Shown: positions 34,988-44,156, numbered from the stretch's first letter. The stretch is DNA of 64,000 nucleotides from Streptomyces griseoincarnatus (GCA_014649575.1 BMTH01000006.1:310001-374000); one strand, 5' to 3'. Notes: generated by a model from the letters alone, not told the origin. Numbers and translations: made by a program.

Positions 34988-37546
34988 CTACACCCACGTC
35001 CGGGGGCGGTAACGATTGGCACGTTCCACCAGGTCGATCCTCTCCTCGCCGCTGCGCGCCAGCCGGGCCAGCGTGCGGTACGAGCGCTCCAGGCCGAAGC
35101 GCAGCCCACGCTCGTCCAGGCCGCTGCCGAGCAGCGTCCGCCCCCCGGCGGCGGGAGGAGCGGAACCCTGGCCCCCGGAGAGTACCCAGTCCAGTCCGCG
35201 ACCGAGGACCTCCGCCGCCAACAGCTCGCGGCGCGCCGGATCCAGACCGTACGACTCCAGGGCCTCGACCTGCCCCGCGGCGGCGGTCAGGTCGTCCAGG
35301 AACGGCGCGTCGGCCGCGGTGGCCGTGCGCCCCCGCAGCCGAGCCCGGACCGCCGCGACCCGGGCGGCGGTGTAGTGGATGGAGGACTCCGGCACCGACT
35401 CCAGCGTCCGCACGGCGCCGTGCCGGTCGCCGGCCGCCAGCTGCACCCGGGCCAGCCCGAACGCGGCGCTGACGTGGCTCGGGTCGGTGGACCACACCAG
35501 GCGGTAGTACTCGGCCGCGTTGTCCAGCTGCCCCAGCACCTCCGCGCACAGCCCCAGCGCCAGCTTCGGTGCGACCTCGCCCGGGAAGGCGTCGTAGATC
35601 GCGTCGAAGGCGAGCGCCGCGCCCTCGTGGTCGCCGGTGACGAGCGCGGCCACGCCCCGGGCCCAGACCACCCGCCAGTCGTCGGGATCCTCCGCCTCCA
35701 GCGCGTCCAGCGCCTCCAGGGCGGTCGCCCACCCGCCCGTCTCCAGCCGGGCCCGCACCGCGCGCAGCCGCGTCTCGGTCGACGGGTCGGGCGCCGCGGC
35801 CAGCGCGTGGATCAGCTCGCCGGGCGCGGACGCCAGCAGACCGGCGAGGAAACCGGCGTCGGGGTCGGTGGGCTGGACGTGCGGCACGGGCAGCGCGAGA
35901 GCGGCCGTGGGGCAGTCGACGGGCCGCACCAGGGAGGCGGGGGACGGGGGCAGCGCGGGCGCCGGCACGGGTACGCCCTTGCGGGTCCGGGCGCGGCGGA
36001 CGCCCAGCCGGGACACGTCCCCGTCCGGCGGCGGGAACAACTCCGTGTCGGTGACCCGCAGTTCCGGACCGAACAGCGTCGAGAGCGCCGGACGCGCCTG
36101 CCCCGACTGCAGCGAGACGACCTCCCGCAGCACGCCTGTCAGCTGCTCGGCCATCTCCTGCGCGGAGGCGAACCGGCGCGCCGGGTCCGGGTCCGTGGCC
36201 CGTACGAGCAGCCGGTAGAAGGACTCGTACCGCCAGAACACCTCGATGGTGTCCGGGTCCGGCAGGGAGTCCGAGTAGACGTTGGTGTAGCCCTGGAAGT
36301 CGAAGGTGAGAACGGCCAGCGTGCGGGCGACCGTGTACAGGTCGGACGCCACCGACGGGCCCACCTCGGCGACCTCCGGCGCCTGGTAGCCGACCGTGCC
36401 GTAGATGGCCGACTCGTCGTCGTCCGTCCGCCGCACCGCGCCCATGTCGATCAGCTTCAGCTGGTCCTCGGTCTGGATCGCGTTGTCGACCTTGAAGTCG
36501 CAGTACAGCAGGTTGCGGCTGTGCAGGTGCCCGAGCGCCTCCAGCGCCTCGATGCCGTACGCGCACGCCTGCTCCACCGGCAGCGGGTCACGTCTGCCCT
36601 CCGGGGTGCGGCGGGCGTTGGCGATCTCCTTCAGCGACCTGCCGCCGACGTACTCCATGACGATGTAGCCGTCGAGGGAGCCGGTGCGCTGGTCGAGGTG
36701 CTCGACGAAGTTGTAGATCCGCACGATGTTGGCGTGCTCGATCTCCGCGAGGAAGCGGCGCTCGGAGATGGCCGCCGCCATCGCGTCCTGGTCGCCCGTG
36801 TCCAGCAGGCCCTTCAGCACCACCCAGCGGTCGGCCACCGCGCGGTCCACGGCCAGGTAGATCCAGCCGAGCCCGCCGTGCGCCAGACAGCCGACGACCT
36901 CGTACTGGCCGTGCACCACGTCGCCGGGGCGCAGCTTCGGCACGAACGAGTACGGGTGGCCGCACTTGGTGCAGAAGCCCTCCGTACGGCCCGGTCGGCC
37001 GTTGCGGGCGCGGCCGACCGGCGCCCCGCAGTCCGACCGCGAGCAGAACCGCTTCCGCTCCGGCACCTCCGGGTCGTCCAGCACCATCCGCCGCGGATCG
37101 GGCCGTGGGATGGGCGGCACCTGTACCAGCCCCGCACCCAGCCGGCCCCGCCCCGAACCGGTACCGCCCGCACCGGAACTGCGCACCGACACCGAGCGGC
37201 CCGCCGCCGTCCGGCCGGACAGCGAACGGGACAGCCGCCCGGAGACGGAGCGGCGGGACCTCGACGACTGGGAGGACGTACGGGAGCTGCGGCCACTGCC
37301 CCCGCTGCCCGGGCCCCCGCTCCCCGAGCGCGCGCCCTGCGAGTCGCGCCCGCCCGCCGTGACGCCCGTCGGGGGTGAGGCCACCAGGCCCGTCGGCGAC
37401 ACCACGGGCGCCAGACCGCACGTGTCGCAGTACAGCTCGCCCCCGCCGACGTCGTCGTACGTGCCGTCGCACTCGGGGCGCTGACAGGCGGACCGTTCCC
37501 GCGCGGGCGCGGGCGCCACGGGTCCCTGTGCTCCCGGCTCGCTCAT
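34988..37546 (-). CDS. pknG: PknG-type Ser/Thr kinase with rubredoxin-like and TPR domains
   Basis: An 852-residue soluble kinase. N-terminal zinc ribbons: CQRPECDGTYDDVGGGELYC with CDTCG, and later CSRSDCGAPVG with GFCTKCG, matching the redox-sensing rubredoxin-like module of PknG. The kinase domain (about 210-460) shows GQYEVVGCLAHGGLGWIYLA, VVLKGLL (lysine), LLYCDFKVDNAI in place of HRDLKxxN (catalytic Asp kept, His/Arg replaced, as in PknG) and LIDMGAVRR for the DFG segment. The C-terminal about 250 residues are TPR helices (AAFGLARVQLAAGDRHGAVR). In mycobacteria PknG controls glutamate metabolism through GarA in response to amino acids sensed by GlnH/GlnX, whose homologues lie upstream here. 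ATG at 37546 overlaps the preceding stop (ATGA). Confidence 0.96.
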   Translation of the reverse strand: MSEPGAQGPVAPAPARERSACQRPECDGTYDDVGGGELYCDTCGLAPVVSPTGLVASPPTGVTAGGRDSQGARSGSGGPGSGGSGRSSRTSSQSSRSRRSVSGRLSRSLSGRTAAGRSVSVRSSGAGGTGSGRGRLGAGLVQVPPIPRPDPRRMVLDDPEVPERKRFCSRSDCGAPVGRARNGRPGRTEGFCTKCGHPYSFVPKLRPGDVVHGQYEVVGCLAHGGLGWIYLAVDRAVADRWVVLKGLLDTGDQDAMAAAISERRFLAEIEHANIVRIYNFVEHLDQRTGSLDGYIVMEYVGGRSLKEIANARRTPEGRRDPLPVEQACAYGIEALEALGHLHSRNLLYCDFKVDNAIQTEDQLKLIDMGAVRRTDDDESAIYGTVGYQAPEVAEVGPSVASDLYTVARTLAVLTFDFQGYTNVYSDSLPDPDTIEVFWRYESFYRLLVRATDPDPARRFASAQEMAEQLTGVLREVVSLQSGQARPALSTLFGPELRVTDTELFPPPDGDVSRLGVRRARTRKGVPVPAPALPPSPASLVRPVDCPTAALALPVPHVQPTDPDAGFLAGLLASAPGELIHALAAAPDPSTETRLRAVRARLETGGWATALEALDALEAEDPDDWRVVWARGVAALVTGDHEGAALAFDAIYDAFPGEVAPKLALGLCAEVLGQLDNAAEYYRLVWSTDPSHVSAAFGLARVQLAAGDRHGAVRTLESVPESSIHYTAARVAAVRARLRGRTATAADAPFLDDLTAAAGQVEALESYGLDPARRELLAAEVLGRGLDWVLSGGQGSAPPAAGGRTLLGSGLDERGLRFGLERSYRTLARLARSGEERIDLVERANRYRPRTWV

Positions 37547-38889
37547 GTGCCCGGCCCCCTCCGCTCGTCCGGTCCCGCCCCCTGCCCCGGCCCACCGGGC
37601 GCGGCGCCCAGCAGCTCCACCGCCGCCTGCTGGTAGCGCAGCACCGCCTGCTCGGCCGCGCGCAGATCGCACGGCGCGCTCCACAGCATGCGGCGCGCCT
37701 TCTCGTACCGCTCCACCAGCAGCGGGTCCTCGGCCAGACCGTGGCGGGACACCTTCGCCTTGTACGCGTCCAGCCGTCCGCGCAGCTCCGCGCGCACCGC
37801 GAGCGGCGCCGTGACGGCGGTCAGCGACTCGCGGGCGCGCAGCAGTTCGTCCTCCGCCTTCTGCTCCAGCGACTCCAGCAGCGGGGACAACCGGTGCCAC
37901 TGGGCGTGCCGACGGTACTCGGCGGCCGTCGACAGCTGCTCCTGGAGCGCCGTCGGCGGGCCGCTGACCACCGGCACCTCCGTCGCCGCGATCTTCGCCA
38001 GCACCTCGCCGCGCGCGGTCCGTGCCTCGGCGAGCGTGCGGTCGGCGCGCGAGAGGACGTCGCGGAGGCGGACGATGCGCTTCTCGGCGTCCTGACGGAC
38101 CGCCAGCACCGCGTCGATCTCGCGGCGCACGTCCTCCAGGGCGCGGGCCTCACGGTCGTAGACGGTGGTGTCGGGTTTTCCGCCGCCCGGGGCGGAGCTG
38201 CCCTCGGCCGGCTTCCAGAACGCCAGCGGGTCCGACACGACCTGCTCGCGCAGCTTCTTCAGCGTGCGGGTGATCCGCTCCAGGTCGTCGCCCGCCGGAT
38301 GCTCGCCCGGGCGCACCCCGACCGAGTGCGCCAGCCTGCTCGTGCGCTGCAGTTCCGCCGAGAGGAGATCGATCCGGGCGGGCAGGGCGGACCAGACCGC
38401 GTCCGCGGCGACCACCATGTCCAGCGAGGCCGCGTACAGCTCGTTCATGCGGTCGACGAGGGCGGACAGGGACCAGCGCTCGCTGAGGACGCCCGGACCG
38501 GCCCGACCGCCTTGCGGCGTCGCCGCGTTGGCCGTCGCGGCGGCGCTCCCCGCCACCGTCACCGGCTCGCCGCGCAGCAGCTCCGTCAGCTCCGCCAGGT
38601 CCTCGCGGCTGGACCAGCGGCGCCGGGCACGGATCTCCCGCGCCGTGCGCAACACGTCCGTGTACGCGTCGAAGTACGTCCACAGCAGCGTGATCGCCGC
38701 CTCCGTGGACGTCCACCGCTCGGCGGTGACGCCCGTCAGCCGGGCGCCCTCCAGCAGTCGTCGGCCCGCGTGGTCCTGCAGGGCGAGGAGCGAGGTCTCG
38801 ATCGCCTCGTGCTCCTGGCCGAGCCGCGCCAGCGCACGGTCCACCTCGTCCCGGTCCATCACCGGCCCGGCGGGATCCGTGTCGGCCAT
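37543..38889 (-). CDS. Coiled-coil protein of the pknG operon
   Basis: A 448-residue, mostly helical, hydrophilic protein without membrane segments. Long heptad-like stretches occur at about 10-100 (RALARLGQEHEAIETSLLAL) and 235-330 (DREARALEDVRREIDAVLAV, AEKRIVRLRDVLSRADRTLAEA). No enzymatic motif and no family I can name. Good ribosome site (GAGAGGTGAT). Because it sits between glnH and pknG and is coupled to pknG by ATGA, it is a candidate scaffold or linker between the membrane sensor and the kinase; this is inference from position. Confidence 0.78.
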   Translation of the reverse strand: MADTDPAGPVMDRDEVDRALARLGQEHEAIETSLLALQDHAGRRLLEGARLTGVTAERWTSTEAAITLLWTYFDAYTDVLRTAREIRARRRWSSREDLAELTELLRGEPVTVAGSAAATANAATPQGGRAGPGVLSERWSLSALVDRMNELYAASLDMVVAADAVWSALPARIDLLSAELQRTSRLAHSVGVRPGEHPAGDDLERITRTLKKLREQVVSDPLAFWKPAEGSSAPGGGKPDTTVYDREARALEDVRREIDAVLAVRQDAEKRIVRLRDVLSRADRTLAEARTARGEVLAKIAATEVPVVSGPPTALQEQLSTAAEYRRHAQWHRLSPLLESLEQKAEDELLRARESLTAVTAPLAVRAELRGRLDAYKAKVSRHGLAEDPLLVERYEKARRMLWSAPCDLRAAEQAVLRYQQAAVELLGAAPGGPGQGAGPDERRGPGT

Positions 38890-38971
38890 CGATCACCTCT
38901 CGCTGCGGGGGAGTTCAGGGGTTCGGTTCGGGTTCGGTTCACTCGGGGGCCGGGGCGGGCAGGGCGTGCGG

Positions 38972-40078
38972 TCAGCTGCGGCGCAGGTACTCCGGGGCCG
39001 GGGGCCTCGACGCGGACGGGTCGTCGTCCATCGTGGCGGACAGCCACTTCGTGTACGACGCCTGCCAGCCGGTCGCGGTGTCCTGCCGGAAGTCCACCAG
39101 GATCTGGTTGACCCGGCGCACCAGGTCGTCCGCGTCCTTCTTCATCGCCACGCCGTAGTACTCGGTCGTGAACGCCTCGCCCTTGAGCTCCACCGTCGGG
39201 TCCTGCGCGGCCTGACTCGCCGCGAGCGCGCCGTCGTTGACGACCGCGTCCACCTCGCCGAGCTGGAGCCGCACCAGGCAGTCCAGCTGGTTCGGCACGG
39301 TCGTGGAGATGTCCGTCGACGCCGGCAGGCCTCCGCTCTCCCGGTCCTCCTCCAGCTTCGCGTACGCCGTCGAGCCCTTCGCCGTGCACACCCTGCGGTT
39401 CGCGAGGGTCTCGTCGTACCCCCCGACCGGGGAGGACTTCGGCGCCAGCACCTGCTGTCCCGTCTTGAAGTACGGCGCGGAGAACGCCACGTCCTCCAGG
39501 CGCGAGCAGTTGATCGTCATCGTGCGGACCACCAGGTCCACCCGGCCGTCCTGGATCGCCGGTATGCGCTGGTCGGTCGGTATCGCCTTGAACTGCACCG
39601 CGTCCGGGTCGCCGAGGATGTCCTCCGCGATGCGGTGCACCAGGTCGATGTCGAAGCCCTCGAGGCGGCCGTACTCGCCGCTGTTCGGGTCGCGGTAGCC
39701 CCAGCGGTAGCTGTTCTGGTCCACGCCGACGACCAGCTTGCGCTTCTCGCCCGGGCGGTTCTTGATCGCCGTGATGGCGGGGCCGTCGGCGCGGGACGGG
39801 GGCAGGGTCTGCTTCTCGGGGGCCTCGCAGTCGTCGGCCGCGCGGGCGGCCTCGACGGTGAGGGCCTTCGCCGTGCGGTGCCCCGCCGGCTGTGCGCCCG
39901 CCTGTGAGGCGACCGAGCCCGTGCAGGTCACGGCGAGGGCGAACACGACGGCGAGGGCGCAGGCCGCCGCCATCGCGCCCACCCCGCCCCATCCCTTCAG
40001 GCGGGCCCGCAGGTGTCGTGCGTGCATCGTCATGGCCCCCTTCGGCTTCGTCGTGGTTCGCGTCCGCCGCTCCGTCAT
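38972..40078 (-). CDS. glnH: GlnH-like amino-acid binding protein
   Basis: A 368-residue extracytoplasmic solute-binding protein, family 3. A long hydrophobic N-terminal segment (GAMAAACALAVVFALAVTC) exports it; the cysteine in AVTC is a weak lipobox. The two-lobe fold shows KLVVGVDQNSYRWGY, LEGFDIDLVHRIAEDI, VDLVVRTMTINCSRLEDVAF, FSAPYFKTGQQVL and VNDGALAASQ. The ligand is probably Asp, Glu or Gln. There is no ABC permease beside it; it overlaps the glnX membrane gene by four bases (ATGA), as in the GlnH-GlnX-PknG sensing pathway of mycobacteria, so it is a sensor subunit rather than a transporter part. Confidence 0.92.
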   Translation of the reverse strand: MTERRTRTTTKPKGAMTMHARHLRARLKGWGGVGAMAAACALAVVFALAVTCTGSVASQAGAQPAGHRTAKALTVEAARAADDCEAPEKQTLPPSRADGPAITAIKNRPGEKRKLVVGVDQNSYRWGYRDPNSGEYGRLEGFDIDLVHRIAEDILGDPDAVQFKAIPTDQRIPAIQDGRVDLVVRTMTINCSRLEDVAFSAPYFKTGQQVLAPKSSPVGGYDETLANRRVCTAKGSTAYAKLEEDRESGGLPASTDISTTVPNQLDCLVRLQLGEVDAVVNDGALAASQAAQDPTVELKGEAFTTEYYGVAMKKDADDLVRRVNQILVDFRQDTATGWQASYTKWLSATMDDDPSASRPPAPEYLRRS

Positions 40079-41523
40079 CGGTACTCCGAGAGCCTGCGGC
40101 CGATGCCCAGCACCGCGCCGGTCGCGCCCAGCACGGCGAGGACCGCCGCGCCCGTCGGCAGGCCCGTCAGCGCGTCCCGGCCGTCGCCGGCCGCCGTCGC
40201 GAACTCGGCCTGCTCGTGCTCCAGTGCCGTCGCCAGGTTCTTGTCGACCGCGTCGAAGCACTCGCCCGTCGCGCCCTTCGCGCCGATCACCATGTCCAGC
40301 GCCTGCTGGTAGTTGCCGTTCTCGTCCTGCTCGCGGGCGGCCGCGTGACGCTTCTTCCACTCCGTCATGTTGCCCAGGGCCGCGGTCACCGGCTTCGCGC
40401 CCGTGTCGTCGTCCGCGAGGCGCCGGGCGTGGGCCAGGCCCTTGGCGAGGGTGTCGATGTCGCGGGTGAAGTCGTGGTCGTAGGCGTCGAGGGTCGTGTC
40501 GCCGACCTTCACCGTTTCCGCGCCGCGGGCGACCAGGGTCAGGTTCTCGTTGCCGCGGGCCTTGAGGGAGGCGATGCGGGCGTCGTGGAGCACGGCGAGG
40601 GACCGCACGCCGTGGTCGTAGGAGTCGTCGAGGTGCGAGCGGGAGAGGGCGTGGCCCGCCGTGAGCCAGAGAAGCACGACGGTGGTCGCCGTCGTCGCCG
40701 CGACGAGACCGTGGTTGAGGACGCGGTTCGTGCGGAGGTACGTGCGGCGCTGCACCCAGGCGAGGGCGGCGAGGGTGGCCAGACCCAGGGCGATCGACGG
40801 CCAGGGGTACGGGATCGCGTCCGCGTAGTCCGCGCGGAGGCGTTCGTTCTCCATGGTGTAGAGGTCCTGGGCGGCCGGGAGCATCTCCTGCTGCATCTTC
40901 TCGTTCGCGTAGCGCAGGTAGGCGCCGCCCACGGGATATCCCTGGCGGTTGTACGTGCGGGCGCGTTCGACCAGGCCCTTGTACTCGGGGAGGAGGCGGT
41001 TGAGCTTGGTGATGGTGGCCGTGGAGGCGGAGCCCGGGGCCGCGTTGGCCGCCGCGTTCACCAGTTTCGAGGCGGCCGTCGCGATGTCGCGTTCGTAGCG
41101 GTCGCGGGTGGCCGCGGACTCCTGGCCGCCCGCCAGGAAGCCGCTGCTCGCCGCGGTGTTCGCGTCCGCGAGGGAGCGGTAGATGTCGGCGGCGTCCGAG
41201 GTGAGGGGCTGGCTGCTGGTGAGGACGGCGTCCGCGGCCGCCGCCCGGTCGGTCATCTGCCAGGCCGTGACCGCGCCGAACGTGACGACCAGGGCGGCCA
41301 GCACGGCGCCGATGACGCGGAGGCGGCCGGGTTCCGTGGTGGCGGCGTGACGGAGCTGGTCGACGCCCTCGGCGAAGGCCGTGCGGCGGCGGGCGGGGGG
41401 CGCGGGGGGAGAGGTGCCGGTACCGGCGGGTGCGGGGGTGGTGGTCGGCGCGGTGGGGGACGACGGCTGGGGTGGGATCGCGGGCAGCGTCGGTGGCGCG
41501 CCCGTGTTCGGTGTGTGTGCCAT
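40075..41523 (-). CDS. glnX: GlnX-like membrane sensor
   Basis: A 482-residue membrane protein. A Pro-rich cytosolic N-terminus (PPTLPAIPPQPSSPTAPTT) is followed by four membrane helices: IGAVLAALVVTFGAVTAW (about 70), WPSIALGLATLAALAWV (about 245), VAATTATTVVLLWLTAG (about 275) and AAVLAVLGATGAVLGIG at the C-terminus. Between helices 1-2 and 3-4 are helical extracytoplasmic domains of about 150 and 160 residues that resemble chemoreceptor four-helix sensor domains (LADANTAASSGFLAGGQES). No HAMP or kinase domain. It would receive ligand-bound GlnH outside and signal to PknG inside. GGAGG precedes the ATG at 41523. First gene of the island. Confidence 0.88.
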   Translation of the reverse strand: MAHTPNTGAPPTLPAIPPQPSSPTAPTTTPAPAGTGTSPPAPPARRRTAFAEGVDQLRHAATTEPGRLRVIGAVLAALVVTFGAVTAWQMTDRAAAADAVLTSSQPLTSDAADIYRSLADANTAASSGFLAGGQESAATRDRYERDIATAASKLVNAAANAAPGSASTATITKLNRLLPEYKGLVERARTYNRQGYPVGGAYLRYANEKMQQEMLPAAQDLYTMENERLRADYADAIPYPWPSIALGLATLAALAWVQRRTYLRTNRVLNHGLVAATTATTVVLLWLTAGHALSRSHLDDSYDHGVRSLAVLHDARIASLKARGNENLTLVARGAETVKVGDTTLDAYDHDFTRDIDTLAKGLAHARRLADDDTGAKPVTAALGNMTEWKKRHAAAREQDENGNYQQALDMVIGAKGATGECFDAVDKNLATALEHEQAEFATAAGDGRDALTGLPTGAAVLAVLGATGAVLGIGRRLSEYR

Positions 41524-41940
41524 CTGACCTCCCCCGTGGTCATCCTCGGCGGCAAGTATCGCCGTCGGGCGCGACATCCGCACCGGCCTTGGCCCGATCT
41601 TGATCCAATTGCAGCGTGATGGCCGGAAGTTCCGGCCGCCGCACCCCACCCTGCCCAGGAACACGCCCGGGAAATCCGTTCGGTTCCGGGGCGTTGTACC
41701 CATGGGTGGGTGGGTGGCGCCTGTCCGGGAGGGGGGCTGAAGTCCGAGGCCTGCGGCGCATCCTTTTGTTCGGTGGGGTTGCTGTCGCGCCCACGGTGGG
41801 GTGGGGGGCGGGACCGCGGTGGGGGCGCCCGTCCTCGGTCCGGCGCGACTGTGCTTCTTGGAAAGCTCGGGGTGCGGACGCGCCGGCCGCTGCGGGCGGG
41901 CACCCCCGCCCCTCCCCTCCCCGCCGTACGCGGCCACCCC
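41524..41940. other. Intergenic region upstream of glnX
   Basis: 417 bases between the csnK stop and glnX. Very G-rich on the plus strand, with GGGTGGGTGGGTGG near 41703-41716. It should contain the promoter of the glnX-FHA gene set and the end of the csn transcript. I see no convincing -10/-35 pair, hairpin or gene. Confidence 0.5.
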
Positions 41941-42909
41941 TTACGTGTAGTGCGCGCGCAGGCGTTCCTGTGCCTCCGGTGGGGCCTCCATGTCGTCCAG
42001 GCCGAGGAGTGCCGCGCCCAGGACCGGGCGTGCCGTCACGATGTGCGGTACGGCTTTGGGGGCTGCTGCCTGGAGTTTTGTGCGGATGCCCTCACTGAGG
42101 AGGGGATGGTCCGCTGCCAGGACGCTGCCTCCCAGGCAGACGGGCGTCTCCTCGTCGAGGAGGTCCAGGCGGGTGAGGGCCACCGTCGCCATCGTGACGA
42201 TCTCGGCGGCCTGGTGGTCGACGACGCCGCGGGCCACGGCGTCGCCCTGGGCCGCCGTGGCGAAGAGGACGGGCGTCGCCTCGTGGCGGCGGCGGAGCGG
42301 GATGCGGTCGAGGTGCAGGGCCTCGATCAGGGCGGGCATGTCGGGCACGCCGTAGTGGGCGGGGAGGGCGGTGGCCAGGGCGGTCGGTTCGCCCCGGCCG
42401 TCCGCCGCGCGCGCCGCGTGCCACAGGGCCTCCTCGGCCAGGGCCCAGCCGCCGCCCCAGTCGCCCGAGAAGCGGCCCAGGGCGGGGAAGCGTGCCGTAC
42501 GGCCGTCGGGGCGCATGCCGACGCAGTTGATGCCCGCGCCGCAGACGACGGCGACCCCCCGGGGTTCAGGGACTCCCGCTCGGAGGATGGCGAACGTGTC
42601 GTTCCTGACCGTGACCGTGGAAGACCAGGGGCGGGACGCGATGGCCTCGGTGAGTTCCTCCTCCTCGATCGGGAGGTCCGCGTTGGCCAGGCAGGCCGAG
42701 ATGTGGGCGGCGGTGGGGGCGCCGGCCGCCGACAGGGCCTCCTCGACCGTCCGTGAGAGGGCCTCCATCGCCTTGTCCAGGCCGTCCGCCGGTGGGCGGA
42801 AGCCGCCTCCTCGGGCCGTGGCGAGCACCGTGCCGTCGGGGGCGACCACCGCCACGTCCGTCTTGCTGTTGCCCGCGTCGACGGCGAGGACGGCCGCGGT
42901 CAGGCCCAC
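41941..42909 (-). CDS. csnK: GlcNAc-kinase-type sugar kinase (BadF/ASKHA), CsnK-like
   Basis: A 322-residue cytosolic ASKHA-fold kinase of the BadF/BadG/N-acetylglucosamine-kinase group. Phosphate-1 motif AVDAGNSKTDVAVV, HISACLANADLPIEEEEL, adenosine-side VCGAGINCVG and the GDWGGGWALAEEAL hexosamine-kinase block, then VCLGGSVLAADHPLL. Its GTG start at 42909 lies inside the last codons of the GH4 gene (10-base overlap), so translation is coupled. In the operon it would phosphorylate glucosamine or its oligomers after uptake. The symbol rests on remembered synteny with S. coelicolor csnR-csnK. Confidence 0.8.
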   Translation of the reverse strand: MGLTAAVLAVDAGNSKTDVAVVAPDGTVLATARGGGFRPPADGLDKAMEALSRTVEEALSAAGAPTAAHISACLANADLPIEEEELTEAIASRPWSSTVTVRNDTFAILRAGVPEPRGVAVVCGAGINCVGMRPDGRTARFPALGRFSGDWGGGWALAEEALWHAARAADGRGEPTALATALPAHYGVPDMPALIEALHLDRIPLRRRHEATPVLFATAAQGDAVARGVVDHQAAEIVTMATVALTRLDLLDEETPVCLGGSVLAADHPLLSEGIRTKLQAAAPKAVPHIVTARPVLGAALLGLDDMEAPPEAQERLRAHYT

Positions 42910-44156
42910 GTGAGGTGCTCCCGGTTGTGCGCGATCAGGTCGTCGGTCAGGCGGTCGGCGTACGCGTACTGGCCGATCAGGGGGTGGGCGAGCAGGGCGC
43001 GGAAGACGCGGTCCCGGCCGCCGTGCAGGGCCGCCTCCAGGGCCAGGTCCTCGTACGCCGTCACGTTGGCCATCAGGCCCGTGAGGAGCGGGTCGAGCCG
43101 CTGTACGGGGAGGGGGGCCGCGCCCTTGGTGGTGACCGCTGCCGGGACTTCGACCACCGCGTCGTCGGGCAGGAAGGGGAGCGTGCCGTTGTTGAGGGTG
43201 TTGACCACCTGGTGCCGCGAACCCGCGTCGCGCAGGAGCGCCGCCGCCAGGTCCACCGCCGCCTCCGAGTAGTACGCCCCGCCCCGCTCGGCGAGGAGGG
43301 CCGGTTTCTCGTCGAGGGCCGGGTCCGCGTAGAGGGTGAGCAGTTCCTTCTCCATGCGGGCCACTTCGGCCGCCCGGGAGGGCCTGGTGCGCATCTCCGC
43401 CACCACTTCGTCGTGCGCGTAGAAGTAGCGGAGGTAGTAGGAGGGGACCACGCCCAGCGTGGTGAGGAGGGGGAGGGGCAGGCGCAGGTCCGCCGCGATC
43501 GTCTCGCCGTGGTCGGACAGGAGGCGGGGGAGGACGTCCTCGCCGTCGACGTGCACCGCCGTCTCCCACGTGAGGTGGTTCAGGCCCACGTGGTCCAGGT
43601 GAACCTCGGAGGGGGCCACGTTCAGGAGCGCCGCGAACTTGCGTTGCAGGCCGATCGCCACGTTGCACAGGCCCAGGGCCTTGTGGCCCTCCCGGAGCAG
43701 GGCGCGGGTCACGATGCCCACCGGGTTGGTGAAGTCGATGATCCACGCGTCGGGGTTGGTGCGGCGGACCCGGTCGGCGATGTCCAGCACGACCGGGACC
43801 GTGCGCAGTGCCTTGGCCAGGCCGCCCGCGCCGGTCGTCTCCTGGCCGACGCAGCCGCATTCGAGGGGCCACGTCTCGTCCTGGAGGCGCGCCGCCTGGC
43901 CGCCCACGCGCAGTTGGAGGAGGACCGCGTCGGCGCCCTCGACCGCCGCGTCCAGGTCGGTGGTCGTGGTGATGCGGCCCGGGTGGCCCATGCGGGCGAA
44001 GATGCGCCGGGAGAGGGGGCCGATCAGGTCCAGACGGTCCGTCGCCGGGTCCGTGAGCACCAGCTCCGTGACGGGCAGGACGTCCCTCAGCCGTGCGAAA
44101 CCGTCGATGAGTTCGGGGGTGTAGGTCGAGCCTCCGCCGACCACGGTGAGTTTCAT
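42900..44156 (-). CDS. csnH: GH4 6-phospho-beta-glycosidase, CsnH-like
   Basis: A 418-residue NAD-dependent glycosidase of family GH4, which cleaves phosphorylated glycosides by an oxidation-elimination mechanism. The dinucleotide site is KLTVVGGGSTYTPELIDGF. LRVGGQAARLQDE, the metal-binding cysteine in LGLCNVAIG and GLNHLTWE (His ligand), and the catalytic tyrosine region YYLRYFYAHDE are all present. Likely substrate is a 6-phospho-glucosaminide made with the kinase encoded next to it. ATG at 44156, 61 bases after the regulator gene stop. Confidence 0.9.
   Translation of the reverse strand: MKLTVVGGGSTYTPELIDGFARLRDVLPVTELVLTDPATDRLDLIGPLSRRIFARMGHPGRITTTTDLDAAVEGADAVLLQLRVGGQAARLQDETWPLECGCVGQETTGAGGLAKALRTVPVVLDIADRVRRTNPDAWIIDFTNPVGIVTRALLREGHKALGLCNVAIGLQRKFAALLNVAPSEVHLDHVGLNHLTWETAVHVDGEDVLPRLLSDHGETIAADLRLPLPLLTTLGVVPSYYLRYFYAHDEVVAEMRTRPSRAAEVARMEKELLTLYADPALDEKPALLAERGGAYYSEAAVDLAAALLRDAGSRHQVVNTLNNGTLPFLPDDAVVEVPAAVTTKGAAPLPVQRLDPLLTGLMANVTAYEDLALEAALHGGRDRVFRALLAHPLIGQYAYADRLTDDLIAHNREHLTWA

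Noticed and set aside
34052..37378. 1108-residue plus-strand open frame opposite pknG and PP2C
   Set aside because: No motifs, Arg/Gly/Val-rich, antisense to well-supported genes.
38921..38940. GTTCGGTTCG direct repeat in the gap between glnH and the coiled-coil gene as an operator
   Set aside because: Short, simple and without symmetry; nothing supports a regulator here.
42910..43872. Long leftward frame that would extend the kinase N-terminus by about 320 residues
   Set aside because: It lies wholly inside the GH4 gene in another frame and is low-complexity; the kinase has a proper N-terminus at 42909.
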